Positions 26,101-35,171 of a stretch of 64,000 bases of DNA are shown in pieces. The translations under genes and the position numbers were made by a program. Position 1 is the stretch's first letter. The number at the start of each line of letters is the position of its first letter. Origin of the DNA: Streptomyces cellulosae (GTDB taxonomy: Bacteria > Actinomycetota > Actinomycetes > Streptomycetales > Streptomycetaceae); NCBI RefSeq assembly GCF_000721105.1, contig NZ_JOEV01000008.1:1-64000 (forward strand), written 5' to 3'. Below the pieces are notes generated by a model. It was not told the DNA's origin. It was given only the letters and a program-made list of their open reading frames with translations, and did not search any database.

Positions 26101-27139
26101 TGACGCCACCCGGCGGGCGGCCGGTCCCGGACGAACCGCCACGGGACTGGCGGAGGCCGTCGCCGGCTGCCGGGGCGCCGCCCACGGCGCCCACCCCGAA
26201 CCGTCCGGCGTGGGTCGCCCCGCTGCCGCCGGGGCCCGCGCCGGAGCCGTCCCGGGGGACGGCGCTCGTGCGGCCGTACGGCAGCGTCCCCCCGGCCTCG
26301 ATGTGCGGGGCCCCGCCCTGGCCCGGGACGAGAGGCGGTGGTTCGGCGGTGCCGTGGCCCGGCGCGCCCGGGGTGCCGGCCGAGGCGCCCCAACCCGCCG
26401 GGCCGTACCCGTGACGGGTCCTGCCGGAGGGGGCGGGACCGGTGTCGGACAGGGGTGCCCGCGCCGGGCCGTCCCCCGTCTCGCCGCCGGTCGGTACGCG
26501 CACGTGTCCCTCGCCGTCCGGGGCTGTCCGCACCCGGGCCCCCGGACCGCCGGCCGGAGTCAGCCGCAGGGCCGACTCGCCGAGCCGCAACAGGGCACCC
26601 GGGGCGAAGCGGACCGGGCGGCTGGAGACGCGGGTGCCGTCCAGCGTGGTGCCGTTGGTGGAGTCGAGGTCGGCGACCGAGACCCGGCCGTCGGCGGCGA
26701 CCGTGACGGCGCAGTGCAGCCGGGAGACGTCCGGATCGTCGAGCGGGACGTCGGCGTCGGCGGAGCGGCCGATGTGGATCTGGCCGCCGTGCAGCAGGTG
26801 GACCCCGCCCGCGTCCGGGCCGGCGATCACATGGAGCTGGGTCGGGGCGTCGTCCAGCTCGGGGTGGGCCTCCGGCTCGCCGGGGGTGCCCAGGGACAGC
26901 ACGGCGCCGTCGATCAGCGGGGGCTCGCCGAGGGTGCAGCGCCGGTCGTCGAGGCGTTCCCCGCCGGCGTACAGCACGAGCGGGCCGTCGCCCGCCGAGA
27001 CCGCCGAGGCGAGCGCCGACGCCACCGCGGCCAGGGCGGTGCCCGCGGGCGCCGTCACCAGCACATCGCAGCTCGCGGCGCGGCCCCCCGCCCGATCGGG
27101 CGGGCCCTGCGGGTCTACGACGGTCAGCCGGATCTGCAT
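23198..27139 (-). CDS. FHA domain-containing FtsK/SpoIIIE-type ATPase
   Basis: A 1313-residue modular protein. Residues about 1-85 look like a ubiquitin/YukD-like domain. Residues about 100-195 are an FHA domain that binds phosphothreonine: IHIGRSADADV, SRLHCAV and DLDSTNGTTLDG. A long Gly/Pro/Ala linker (about 200-440) leads to an EssC/EccC-like FtsK region with VTADLREVGALGLAGPR and LARAVVAQLAALH. A second low-complexity insertion (about 720-850) precedes the P-loop IEGPPGSGRTELLRA, in which the catalytic Lys is Arg at about residue 954. Walker B-like strands are LSMVLIDGRD and LVVVVDDLDLL. It faces the kinase gene pkaA across a shared promoter region. Type VII-like secretion or septal DNA roles are possible, unproven. 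Confidence 0.88.
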   Translation of the reverse strand: MQIRLTVVDPQGPPDRAGGRAASCDVLVTAPAGTALAAVASALASAVSAGDGPLVLYAGGERLDDRRCTLGEPPLIDGAVLSLGTPGEPEAHPELDDAPTQLHVIAGPDAGGVHLLHGGQIHIGRSADADVPLDDPDVSRLHCAVTVAADGRVSVADLDSTNGTTLDGTRVSSRPVRFAPGALLRLGESALRLTPAGGPGARVRTAPDGEGHVRVPTGGETGDGPARAPLSDTGPAPSGRTRHGYGPAGWGASAGTPGAPGHGTAEPPPLVPGQGGAPHIEAGGTLPYGRTSAVPRDGSGAGPGGSGATHAGRFGVGAVGGAPAAGDGLRQSRGGSSGTGRPPGGVTGADERSRAADVHGHGAMPDGPDSAAAAESGRRKGTPLRGTDVPQGVRKRGGLSAWARRLTGGRGDQDTAAHGSYDDDCQADAVPAAEPELPVPLSQAPETWPDPAALLLTALGPGPRLWERGPGHPEALTVRLGTADRAAPDGSGLLPAVPVTADLREVGALGLAGPRARLAGLARAVVAQLAALHSPETLEIVLISTDRSRPVQERTAEWSWLGWLPHVRPAHGQDCRLLLAYDREQATARTDELLRRLEDHLSDTGAATRTALTGRPASESGAGSGSGRRPSWARDDEADAGGFPGPYTVVVVDGDPGGAAVREAVARLALEGPRAGIHVVCLAETAPASPASPVTETYETACAAAPAFRDCGAVALLSGDVATALRLMRVARAGTEPAGAGAETSRTAAGGSRTAGDTSRTGTGSSGTAVDTSPTGAGAPGTGPDTLRTGPGRSRTGTATDTVTTGTAHPHPARGGHGTTGPGSVSPGTAGTRPPAHGPVPPGTVAAVDAVSPAWAERFARALAPLRAEGSAGGRHPRVSAPLPQSARLLDELGLARATPASLMARWADAADDTESLGGRAWAVLGAGPRGPVCADLAAEGPHLLIEGPPGSGRTELLRAVVASLAAAERPDRLSMVLIDGRDSVGTDAGGHGEGLRVCTDVPHVTTHLTANDPVRMREFAQSLSAELKRRAELLGRSDFAEWHTGRELSGRLITQRTPPARGTSAAGTGTKAASGTGTRNGTGTDARTGAAPGTGRGPKNGTAPSPTPDHTSGDLNGDLDSPPSSTLRLRPAASRRRPEAAPPLPRLVVVVDDLDLLVSPALGSPGRPAAGSVIRALEAVARDGERLGVHLVSAAGVGGRTAQSEPARRATLRVTLDAPVPGPEEPAPGRGRLAWSDGRVTAFQAGRVTGRIPRTATLRPTVVPLEWERMGDPPARRPVRELGNGPTDLALLASALERAAREVAAKEVPSLL

Positions 27140-27564
27140 CGCCGTCAGCGGTCCCTTCCGCGCGGGCGCCCGCTGAACGGGGACGAAGCCGCCCCGGCGG
27201 TCCCCCACCGCGGACTTCTCCCACCCCTACGAGCACGTCGGCCAGTACGGAAAGCATCCTCGCACCTGCCACTGACAACGCGCCCGCCGCAGGACATCAA
27301 ATGATCTTGATTCGTCGGCTCTGCCCGCAAAAGTGCCTGACCGGTACCGCACCGGTGACCGCTTGAGATCGGTCACGTCCGAGTCCGGCAACCAGCCGAC
27401 CGAGCCGAGCGTCTCTCCTTCGAACAGGGAGGGCGAGCGGTACGTAAAAGGCGCGGAGGGGGCGCGGAACGGCGAGAAGCTGCCGTCCAGCCGGGCAGCA
27501 CTACAGTAGGTCGGGACACAGGCAAGCAGCTCGGGACACAGGCAAGCAGCAGGGAGCGCATGAC
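27140..27564. promoter_or_regulatory. divergent promoter region of the FHA-FtsK and pkaA genes
   Basis: This 425-base region separates two divergent genes. It contains an inverted repeat, GTGACCG at 27355-27361 and CGGTCAC at 27370-27376, around eight bases; a TACAGT hexamer at 27502-27507 that could be a pkaA -10; and a 20-bp tandem duplication at 27511-27550. No gene is supported within it. Confidence 0.5.
27511..27550. repeat. perfect 20-bp tandem duplication in the pkaA leader
   Basis: TCGGGACACAGGCAAGCAGC occurs twice with no spacer at 27511-27530 and 27531-27550, between a candidate -10 and the pkaA start codon. It would lie in the 5' untranslated region. Confidence 0.9.
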
Positions 27565-29274
27565 GTGCGGCCGGTAGGCAGCAAGTACTTCCTCGAGGAG
27601 CCGCTGGGACGCGGTGCCACGGGGACCGTCTGGCGAGCCCGCCAGCGTGAGGCCGCCGGTGCCGAGGCGGCCGTGCAGGGCCAGCCGGGGGAGACCGTCG
27701 CGATCAAGGTCCTCAAGGAGGAGCTCGCGAGCGACCCCGACATCGTGATGCGGTTCCTGCGGGAGCGCTCCGTCCTGCTCCGCCTGACCCACCCGAACAT
27801 CGTGCGGGTGCGCGACCTGGTGGTCGAGGGCGATCTGCTCGCCCTGGTCATGGACCTCGTCGACGGCCCCGACCTGCACCGCTATCTGCGGGAGAACGGA
27901 CCCTTCAGCCCCGTCGGCGCCGCCCTGCTGACCGCGCAGATCGCCGACGCGCTCGCCGCCAGCCACGCGGACGGCGTGGTCCACCGCGACCTGAAACCGG
28001 CCAATGTCCTGCTCCGGCAGTACGGCGACCAGATGCACCCGCTGCTGACCGACTTCGGCATCGCCCGGCTGGCGGACTCCCCCGGCCTGACCCGCACCCA
28101 CGAGTTCGTCGGCACGCCCGCGTACGTCGCGCCAGAGTCCGCCGAGGGCCGCCCGCAGACCTCCGCCGTCGACATCTACGGCGCCGGCATCCTGCTGTAC
28201 GAGCTGGTCACCGGCCGTCCGCCGTTCTCCGGCGGCTCGGCCCTCGAAGTCCTGCACCAGCACCTGAGCGCCGAACCGCGCCGCCCCTCCACGATCCCCG
28301 ACCCGCTGTGGACGGTCATCGAACGCTGTCTGCGCAAGAACCCGGACGAACGGCCCAGCGCCGAGAACCTCGCCCGCGGCCTGCGCACCGTCGCCGAGGG
28401 CATCGGCGTGCACGCGAACTCCGCGCAGATCGCCGCGGCCGAGGGCGTCGGCGCGCTGCTGGCGCCCGACCCGGCCCCGGCGGCCGTCCCGGGCGCGCCC
28501 GGCGACGCCGACCCGACGCAGGTGCTGCCGCACGGAGCGGGCGCGTACGACCCGAACGCCGCGACCAGCGTCATGCCGCACACCGGCCACCCCGTGGGCG
28601 CCGCCGACCCCACCGCCGTCCTCCCGAACCGGGGCGCGGCGGATCCCACCGCCGTCATGCCGCCGGTGCCGCCCGGCCAGCCGGGGCAGCAAGGGGCGCC
28701 CGGGGGCCCCGGTGGGTCTGAGGACCCGCATCCCTGGCAGAACCAGCTGAGGGCCGCCCGGGACCGCAACGAGCAGACGCAGGTCCAGTACCTCGACCCG
28801 AACGAGGACCCGCTGCGCCGCCGCCCCCACCGGCAGGTCGCCCGGCCGCAGCAGCCCCCGCAGCAGCCGAGGCAGCAGCGGCCGCAGCAGGCCGGCTACG
28901 GGCAGCCGCAGCAGGGCGGCGGTTACGGCCAGCCGCAGCAGTACGCCCCTCCGCAGCAGCAGCCCCGGCAGCAGCCGCGACCGCAGCGGCACGCGCCGCC
29001 GCCGCCCGAGCGGCAGGAGCCGCGACGGGCCCCGCGCGAGCCCCGGCAGCGCAGCGCCAACCCGATGAAGATCCCGGGCCTCGGCTGCCTCAAGGGCTGC
29101 CTGTTCACGATCATCATCCTGTTCGTCGCGAGCTGGCTGATCTGGGAGCTGAGCCCGCTCCAGGACTGGATCGGCACCGGCCGGGGCTACTGGCAGGAGC
29201 TCAGCCACTGGTACCACCAGGTCACCGGTTTCATCGGTGACCTGGGCGGGGGTTCTTCCTCTTCCGGCGAGTGA
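27565..29274 (+). CDS. pkaA: Ser/Thr protein kinase PkaA
   Basis: A 569-residue eukaryotic-like kinase matching S. coelicolor PkaA in order and size. The kinase domain (about 8-280) has the glycine loop LGRGATGTVW, the Lys in VAIKVLKEE, HRDLKPANVLL and DFG in LTDFGIARL. A Pro/Gln-rich juxtamembrane region follows, with repeated PTAV and PTQV motifs and then many GYGQPQQ-like blocks. A single membrane segment near residues 505-525 (CLFTIIILFVASWLIW) puts about 45 residues outside. A large Pro/Gln insertion explains the length above the 543 I recall for PkaA. The GTG at 27565 follows GGGAGCGCATGAC. It is divergent from the FHA-FtsK gene, whose FHA domain is a plausible phospho-target. Confidence 0.92.
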   Translation: MRPVGSKYFLEEPLGRGATGTVWRARQREAAGAEAAVQGQPGETVAIKVLKEELASDPDIVMRFLRERSVLLRLTHPNIVRVRDLVVEGDLLALVMDLVDGPDLHRYLRENGPFSPVGAALLTAQIADALAASHADGVVHRDLKPANVLLRQYGDQMHPLLTDFGIARLADSPGLTRTHEFVGTPAYVAPESAEGRPQTSAVDIYGAGILLYELVTGRPPFSGGSALEVLHQHLSAEPRRPSTIPDPLWTVIERCLRKNPDERPSAENLARGLRTVAEGIGVHANSAQIAAAEGVGALLAPDPAPAAVPGAPGDADPTQVLPHGAGAYDPNAATSVMPHTGHPVGAADPTAVLPNRGAADPTAVMPPVPPGQPGQQGAPGGPGGSEDPHPWQNQLRAARDRNEQTQVQYLDPNEDPLRRRPHRQVARPQQPPQQPRQQRPQQAGYGQPQQGGGYGQPQQYAPPQQQPRQQPRPQRHAPPPPERQEPRRAPREPRQRSANPMKIPGLGCLKGCLFTIIILFVASWLIWELSPLQDWIGTGRGYWQELSHWYHQVTGFIGDLGGGSSSSGE

Positions 29275-29288
29275 CGACCCCGAATGAT

Positions 29289-29306
29289 CCCGCTCACGGG
29301 AGCGGG
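29289..29306 (+). terminator. small hairpin between pkaA and pkaB
   Basis: CCCGCTC at 29289-29295 pairs with GAGCGGG at 29300-29306 around four bases, 15 bases after the pkaA stop. It could attenuate read-through into pkaB. A TAGTTT hexamer at 29375-29380 may be a -10 for a separate pkaB promoter. Confidence 0.45.
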
Positions 29307-29410
29307 CTTGGGGATTTGTCGACACCTGGCGGGTGATTTCCGTCTCCGCGGTGAAGGTTGGCTCTTCCGGCGCGTAGTTTTAGCGACAACACGCGTCCGT
29401 AGGAGCAGCC

Positions 29411-30646
29411 TTGGCACGGAAGATCGGCAGCCGGTACACCGCCCACCAGATCCTGGGGCGGGGCAGCGCCGGCACGGTGTGGCTGGGCGAGGGACCCGAG
29501 GGGCCCGTCGCCATCAAGCTGCTGCGCGAGGACCTCGCGTCCGACCAGGAGCTCGTCGGACGCTTCGTGCAGGAGCGCACCGCGCTGCTCGGCCTGGAGC
29601 ACCCGAACGTGGTCTCCGTACGGGACCTGGTGGTCGACGGCAACGACCTCGCGCTGGTCATGGACCTGGTCCGGGGCACGGACCTGCGCACCCGGCTCGA
29701 CCGGGAGAAGCGGCTCGCACCCGAGGCGGCGGTCGCCATCGTCGCGGACGTGGCGGACGGACTGGCCGCGGCCCACGCGGCCGGGGTCGTGCACCGGGAC
29801 GTCAAACCGGAGAACGTGCTGCTGGACATGCAGGGCCCGCTCGGCCCCGGCGGGTCGCACCCGGCGCTGCTCACCGACTTCGGTGTGGCCAAGCTCATCG
29901 ACTCCCCCCGGCGGACCCGCGCGACGAAGATCATCGGAACGCCGGACTACCTGGCGCCGGAGATCGTGGAGGGCCTGCCGCCACGCGCCTCGGTGGACAT
30001 CTACGCCCTCGCGACCGTCCTGTACGAGCTGCTGGCGGGCTTCACCCCGTTCGGCGGGGGCCACCCGGGCGCAGTCCTGCGCCGCCACGTCACCGAGACG
30101 GTCGTCCCGCTGCCCGGCATCCCGGACGAGCTCTGGCAGCTGATCGTGCAGTGCCTGGCCAAGGCACCGGCCTCCCGGCTGCGGGCCTCCGAGCTGGGCG
30201 CGCGGCTGCGGGAGCTGCAGCCGATGCTGGCCGGGATGCCTCCGCTGGACGTGGACGAGCCGGACACGGAGCCCGAGGAGGAACCGCGCGAGGCCACGCC
30301 CGACGAGCCGGTGTCCTCGGCCCGGGTACGGCGGGGCGCGGTGCCGCTGGTACCGGGCGCGAAGCCGGCCGACTCCAACCGGGACACGCATACGTCGATG
30401 AGGGTGCCGGCGCCGGACGAGCTGGCGGGGGGTGCGCGGGGCACGGCCCGGGCACCGCGTGCGGCGGGCGCGCCGCGGCCGGGTTCCGCGCGGCACCGGG
30501 CCGTGACGCGGAGACGGCGGCTGGTGCTGGCAGGAGCGGCCGTGGCTCTGGCGGCCGCGGTCGGCGTGGGGACGTGGCTGGCCACCTCGGGCGACGACGC
30601 GGGCACCCCCCGGGACAGTCACCATTCGTCTCCGGCGTCTCCCTGA
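29411..30646 (+). CDS. pkaB: Ser/Thr protein kinase PkaB
   Basis: A 411-residue eukaryotic-like kinase matching PkaB in order and size (417 recalled for S. coelicolor). The kinase domain (about 7-265) includes LGRGSAGTVW, the Lys in VAIKLLRED, HRDVKPENVLL and DFG in LTDFGVAKL. An acidic stretch with DEPDTEPEEEP and a basic juxtamembrane segment precede a single membrane segment near residues 372-390, leaving a short outer tail. The start is TTG at 29411, set by TAGGAG five bases upstream. It lies 136 bases after pkaA. Paralogy with PkaA suggests duplication. Confidence 0.92.
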   Translation: MARKIGSRYTAHQILGRGSAGTVWLGEGPEGPVAIKLLREDLASDQELVGRFVQERTALLGLEHPNVVSVRDLVVDGNDLALVMDLVRGTDLRTRLDREKRLAPEAAVAIVADVADGLAAAHAAGVVHRDVKPENVLLDMQGPLGPGGSHPALLTDFGVAKLIDSPRRTRATKIIGTPDYLAPEIVEGLPPRASVDIYALATVLYELLAGFTPFGGGHPGAVLRRHVTETVVPLPGIPDELWQLIVQCLAKAPASRLRASELGARLRELQPMLAGMPPLDVDEPDTEPEEEPREATPDEPVSSARVRRGAVPLVPGAKPADSNRDTHTSMRVPAPDELAGGARGTARAPRAAGAPRPGSARHRAVTRRRRLVLAGAAVALAAAVGVGTWLATSGDDAGTPRDSHHSSPASP

Positions 30647-30788
30647 GACACCGCGGCTCCGCCCCATTGGACCCGGGCCTGTACGCACCATCCGGCTCTG
30701 TCGGACGCTCCCGCCCGGAAGAAGTGTCCGGGCACCCGCCCGTCTCAATGACCCGTGCCACCCGGCCGAGGTCGCTTGCGGCAGACGT

Positions 30789-30794
30789 TAGGCT
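30789..30794 (+). promoter_or_regulatory. candidate -10 of prfB, leaderless
   Basis: TAGGCT ends six bases before the GTG at 30801. The GGAGG at 30795-30799 is too close to the start codon to act as a normal ribosome site, so a leaderless transcript beginning at the GTG is likely. Confidence 0.45.
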
Positions 30795-30800
30795 GGAGGC

Positions 30801-31907
30801 GTGGCAGTCGTCGATGTATCCGAAGAGCTCAAGTCCCTCTCCTCGACCATGGAGTCGATCGAGGCCGTTCTGGACCTCGACAAGCTGAGGGCAGACATCG
30901 CCGTGCTCGAGGAGCAGGCGGCCGCGCCGTCCCTCTGGGACGACCCGGACGAGGCGCAGAAAATCACCAGCAAGCTCTCGCACCTGCAGGCCGAGGTCCG
31001 CAAGGCGGAAACCCTCCGCGGGCGGATCGACGACCTGAGTGTCCTCTTCGAGATGGCCGAGGAGGAGGACGACCCGGACACCCGTGCCGAGGCCGAGACC
31101 GAGCTCGTCGCCGTCAAGAAGGCGCTGGACGAGATGGAGGTACGCACCCTCCTGTCCGGCGAGTACGACTCCCGCGAGGCCGTCGTCACCATCCGGGCCG
31201 AGGCCGGCGGCGTCGACGCCTCCGACTTCACGGAGAAGCTCCAGCGCATGTACCTGCGCTGGGCCGAGCGGCACGGCTACAAGACGGAGCTGTACGAGAC
31301 CTCGTACGCCGAAGAGGCCGGCATCAAGTCGACCACCTTCGCCGTGCACGTGCCGTACGCGTACGGCACGCTCTCCGTCGAGCAGGGCACCCACCGCCTG
31401 GTGCGCATCTCGCCGTTCGACAACCAGGGGCGCCGCCAGACCTCGTTCGCCGGAGTCGAGATCCTGCCCGTCGTCGAGCAGACCGACCACATCGAGATCG
31501 ACGAGTCCGAACTGCGCGTGGACGTCTACCGGTCCTCCGGGCCCGGCGGCCAGGGCGTGAACACCACCGACTCCGCGGTGCGGCTCACCCACCTGCCCAC
31601 CGGCATCGTCGTCTCCTGTCAGAACGAGCGGTCGCAGATCCAGAACAAGGCCTCCGCGATGAACGTGCTCCAGGCCAAGCTGCTGGAGCGGCGCCGCCAG
31701 GAGGAGCAGGCCAAGATGGACGCGCTCAAGGGCGACGGTGGCAACTCCTGGGGGAACCAGATGCGTTCGTACGTCCTGCACCCCTACCAGATGGTCAAGG
31801 ACCTGCGCACCGACTTCGAAGTGGGCAACCCGGAGGCCGTGTTCAACGGTGAGATCGACGGGTTCCTGGAAGCCGGAATTCGCTGGCGCAAGCAGCAGGA
31901 GAAGTAA
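30801..31907 (+). CDS. prfB: peptide chain release factor 2
   Basis: A 368-residue class I release factor that reads UGA and UAA at the ribosome. The catalytic GGQ is in [14 protein letters not shown] (about residue 250), and the stop-codon-reading SPF tripeptide is in [15 protein letters not shown]. The N-terminal coiled-coil domain spans about 1-110. The reading frame is continuous: the in-frame stop and programmed +1 frameshift found early in E. coli prfB are absent. The GTG start at 30801 has a -10-like TAGGCT just upstream. It is followed by a strong terminator, so it is probably monocistronic. Confidence 0.97.
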   Translation: MAVVDVSEELKSLSSTMESIEAVLDLDKLRADIAVLEEQAAAPSLWDDPDEAQKITSKLSHLQAEVRKAETLRGRIDDLSVLFEMAEEEDDPDTRAEAETELVAVKKALDEMEVRTLLSGEYDSREAVVTIRAEAGGVDASDFTEKLQRMYLRWAERHGYKTELYETSYAEEAGIKSTTFAVHVPYAYGTLSVEQGTHRLVRISPFDNQGRRQTSFAGVEILPVVEQTDHIEIDESELRVDVYRSSGPGGQGVNTTDSAVRLTHLPTGIVVSCQNERSQIQNKASAMNVLQAKLLERRRQEEQAKMDALKGDGGNSWGNQMRSYVLHPYQMVKDLRTDFEVGNPEAVFNGEIDGFLEAGIRWRKQQEK

Positions 31908-31917
31908 GTTTGTCGAC

Positions 31918-31954
31918 AAGGCAACTGCCGTTCCCCGGGCGGCAGTTGCCTTTT
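31918..31954 (+). terminator. Rho-independent terminator of prfB
   Basis: AAGGCAACTGCCG at 31918-31930 pairs perfectly with CGGCAGTTGCCTT at 31940-31952, followed by TT. This is a rare Streptomyces terminator with a real T tract and lies ten bases after the prfB stop. Confidence 0.9.
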
Positions 31955-32210
31955 GTGTGCCCGCTTGCATGCCTGATGTCTGGGTTTTACATCACACTCA
32001 CAGGTTTCAATCTCCGGCAAAGATCCCTTACCTGGACATCGCGCGCGCAACGGCCTTGACGTTGCTTTGAAAAATGGGAATGGTGAGGCGCGGCATGCGT
32101 ATCTCTGGGGCGCATGTGAACCGGGGGATCTGAGTGCAGCTACCTCCTCCGTCGATCACGGCCCCCGAGCGCCGCCTCACTGACGATGAGCTACTGGGGG
32201 TAGCAACCAC
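31955..32210. promoter_or_regulatory. leader of the LAETG protein gene
   Basis: This comparatively AT-rich stretch has no gene. TTGACG at 32056-32061 could be a -35 element for the downstream gene, but no convincing -10 follows at normal spacing. Confidence 0.35.
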
Positions 32211-32951
<741 letters not shown>

Positions 32952-32990
32952 CGGTAGCCGTTCGCGTACCCACCGTACGCATGTCGTACG

Positions 32991-33029
32991 ACGAGGGGCC
33001 CGGAGCGTGTCACGCTCCGGGCCCCTCGT
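32991..33029. terminator. bidirectional terminator, perfect 19-bp stem
   Basis: ACGAGGGGCCCGGAGCGTG at 32991-33009 pairs perfectly with its complement at 33011-33029. It separates the convergent LAETG-protein gene and the small zinc-ribbon gene. Confidence 0.85.
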
Positions 33030-33050
33030 GCGTGCGTGCTTCGACCGTGC

Positions 33051-33245
33051 CTACGCGGTCTGGTGCGCGAGCAGCGCCACCGCCGCGATCAGCATCGCCA
33101 GCAGGGCGATCAGTGTCATGGGGTTCAGGCCCGCGAAGGGGTTGTTCTCCTGCTGCAGCCGCTCGCGGTTCGCGCGGCACACCGGGCACCGGCCCTCGCT
33201 CACAGGCGCGGCGCAGTTCGCGCACACCAGCCGGTCGTACGTCAT
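33051..33245 (-). CDS. small zinc-ribbon membrane protein
   Basis: A 64-residue protein with two Cys pairs (CANC and CPVC, residues about 8-24) forming a likely zinc ribbon, and one membrane segment near the C terminus ([17 protein letters not shown]). The ATG is set by AAGGAGG seven bases upstream. It has no known function. It lies between the LAETG protein and ftsE, is read in the opposite direction to both, and is probably a small anchored regulator or assembly factor; this is inference only. Confidence 0.75.
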   Translation of the reverse strand: MTYDRLVCANCAAPVSEGRCPVCRANRERLQQENNPFAGLNPMTLIALLAMLIAAVALLAHQTA

Positions 33246-33467
33246 GCGCTCGCCCTCCTTGCACCGGTTCCATGTACAGAACGCTTGCGGGACCGCGAAC
33301 GTTCCCCTCCACTGTGCCAGGTTCCCTGGAGTTCAGCGCGGGGTTCCCGTGGGACCAGGACAGGCACAAAACGCACAACTGTTACGCAACCCGACCGGCG
33401 CCTGCGCGTGCCTACCCGGTTCGCGTATGGTCACGCACATCTACCCCCGGCGACCCGTGGTGCATCC

Positions 33468-34157
33468 GTGATCCGATTCGACAACGTATCCAAGGTCTAC
33501 CCCAAGCAGACCCGCCCCGCACTCAGGGATGTCTCCCTCGAGGTGGAGAAGGGCGAGTTCGTGTTCCTCGTGGGGTCCTCCGGCTCCGGAAAGTCCACCT
33601 TCCTGCGGTTGATCCTCCGCGAGGAGCGGTGCAGCCACGGTCAGGTGCACGTTCTGGGCAAGGACCTCGCGCGCCTGACCAACTGGAAGGTGCCGCAGAT
33701 GCGGCGCCAGCTGGGCACGGTGTTCCAGGACTTCCGGCTCCTGCCGAACAAGACGGTCGCGGAGAACGTCGCCTTCGCGCAGGAGGTCATCGGCAAGTCG
33801 AAGGGCGAGATCCGCAAGTCCGTGCCGCAGGTCCTCGACCTCGTCGGGCTCGGCGGTAAGGAGGACCGCAGGCCCGGTGAGCTGTCCGGTGGTGAACAGC
33901 AGCGCGTGGCCATCGCGCGCGCCTTCGTCAACCGGCCCAAGCTGCTCATCGCGGACGAGCCGACCGGCAACCTCGACCCGCAGACCTCGGTCGGCATCAT
34001 GAAGCTCCTCGACCGCATCAACCGGACCGGCACCACCGTCGTGATGGCCACGCACGACCAGAACATCGTGGACCAGATGCGCAAGCGCGTCATCGAGCTG
34101 GAGAAGGGCCGTCTCGTCCGCGACCAGGCACGCGGCGTCTACGGCTACCAGCACTGA
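33468..34157 (+). CDS. ftsE: cell division ATP-binding protein FtsE
   Basis: A 229-residue ABC ATPase that with FtsX couples ATP hydrolysis to activation of wall hydrolases at division sites. It has Walker [14 protein letters not shown], the signature [15 protein letters not shown] and Walker [13 protein letters not shown]. Length matches the family exactly. The start is GTG at 33468 ([11 protein letters not shown]). TATGGT at 33426-33431 could be a -10. The ftsX start follows 29 bases later, so the two genes form an operon ended by a hairpin. Confidence 0.97.
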   Translation: MIRFDNVSKVYPKQTRPALRDVSLEVEKGEFVFLVGSSGSGKSTFLRLILREERCSHGQVHVLGKDLARLTNWKVPQMRRQLGTVFQDFRLLPNKTVAENVAFAQEVIGKSKGEIRKSVPQVLDLVGLGGKEDRRPGELSGGEQQRVAIARAFVNRPKLLIADEPTGNLDPQTSVGIMKLLDRINRTGTTVVMATHDQNIVDQMRKRVIELEKGRLVRDQARGVYGYQH

Positions 34158-34186
34158 CGATCCACGGAAAGGCTTGACCACACGCC

Positions 34187-35104
34187 ATGCGCGCCCAGTT
34201 CGTTCTGTCGGAGATCGGTGTGGGTCTCCGCCGCAACCTGACGATGACCTTCGCCGTCATCGTCTCCGTCGCCCTGTCGCTCGCCCTGTTCGGCGGGTCG
34301 CTCCTGATGAGCGACCAGGTCAACACGATGAAGGGCTACTGGTACGACAAGGTCAACGTCTCGATCTTCCTCTGCAACAAGAGCGACGCCGAGTCGGACC
34401 CGCACTGCGCCAAGGGCGCGGTCACCGACGAGCAGAAGCAGGAGATCAAGTCCGACCTCGGCAAGATGTCGGTCATCGAGAAGGTGACCTACGAGTCCCA
34501 GGACCAGGCGTACAAGCACTACAAGGAGCAGTTCGGCGACTCCCCGCTGGCCGCCTCCCTCACGCCGGACCAGATGCAGGAGTCGTACCGCATCAAGCTG
34601 AAGGACCCGGAGAAGTACCAGGTCATCGCGACCGCCTTCGACGGGCGGGACGGGGTGCAGTCGGTGCAGGACCAGAAGGGGATCCTGGACAACCTCTTCG
34701 GGCTCCTCAACGGCATGAACTGGGCGGCGCGGGCGGTGATGGCGCTGATGCTGGTCGTGGCGCTGATGCTGATCGTCAACACGGTGCGCGTCTCCGCGTT
34801 CAGCCGGCGGCGCGAGACCGGGATCATGCGCCTGGTGGGCGCCTCGGGCTTCTACATCCAGGCACCGTTCATCATGGAGGCCGCGGTCGCCGGACTGATC
34901 GGCGGCACGGTCGCGTGCGGGTTCCTGGTGGTCGCCCGGTACTTCCTCATCGACCACGGCCTCGCCCTGTCGGAGAAGCTGAACCTGATCAACTTCATCG
35001 GCTGGGACGCCGTTCTGACGAAGCTGCCGCTCATCCTGGCGACGAGTCTGCTGATGCCCGCGTTGGCCGCGTTCTTCGCGCTGCGCAAGTACCTGAAGGT
35101 GTGA
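34187..35104 (+). CDS. ftsX: cell division membrane protein FtsX
   Basis: A 305-residue membrane partner of FtsE. One membrane segment lies near residues 20-43, followed by a large outer loop (about 44-180) with a Cys pair (LCNKSDAESDPHC) that could form a disulfide, then three membrane segments after residue 180. The loop is where FtsX proteins contact peptidoglycan hydrolases such as RipC in mycobacteria. The FtsX-family core reads NTVRVSAFSRRRETGIMRLVGAS. The ATG follows GGAAAGGC. The gene is translated in step with ftsE and followed by a terminator. Confidence 0.95.
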   Translation: MRAQFVLSEIGVGLRRNLTMTFAVIVSVALSLALFGGSLLMSDQVNTMKGYWYDKVNVSIFLCNKSDAESDPHCAKGAVTDEQKQEIKSDLGKMSVIEKVTYESQDQAYKHYKEQFGDSPLAASLTPDQMQESYRIKLKDPEKYQVIATAFDGRDGVQSVQDQKGILDNLFGLLNGMNWAARAVMALMLVVALMLIVNTVRVSAFSRRRETGIMRLVGASGFYIQAPFIMEAAVAGLIGGTVACGFLVVARYFLIDHGLALSEKLNLINFIGWDAVLTKLPLILATSLLMPALAAFFALRKYLKV

Positions 35105-35115
35105 CGCACACCAAG

Positions 35116-35150
35116 AGGGCCGTACGGGCAACCGACCGTACGGCCCTTCC
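35116..35150 (+). terminator. terminator of ftsEX
   Basis: AGGGCCGTACGG at 35116-35127 pairs perfectly with CCGTACGGCCCT at 35136-35147 around eight bases, followed by TCC. It lies twelve bases after the ftsX stop. Confidence 0.8.
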
Positions 35151-35158
35151 CGTTGTCC

Positions 35159-35164
35159 TAGACT
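35159..35164 (+). promoter_or_regulatory. candidate -10, leaderless S41 protease transcript
   Basis: TAGACT ends seven bases before the ATG at 35172, and no ribosome site precedes it, the arrangement seen at several other starts in this window. Confidence 0.4.
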
Positions 35165-35171
35165 CACCGGC

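Noticed and set aside
23160..27278. 1372-codon frame overlapping the FHA-FtsK gene in another minus-strand frame
   Set aside because: It is a shadow frame rich in Arg/Gly/Pro. The recognisable FHA and FtsK motifs are in the 23198-27139 frame.
30801..30900. Programmed frameshift in prfB
   Set aside because: The reading frame is uninterrupted, with no early in-frame TGA.
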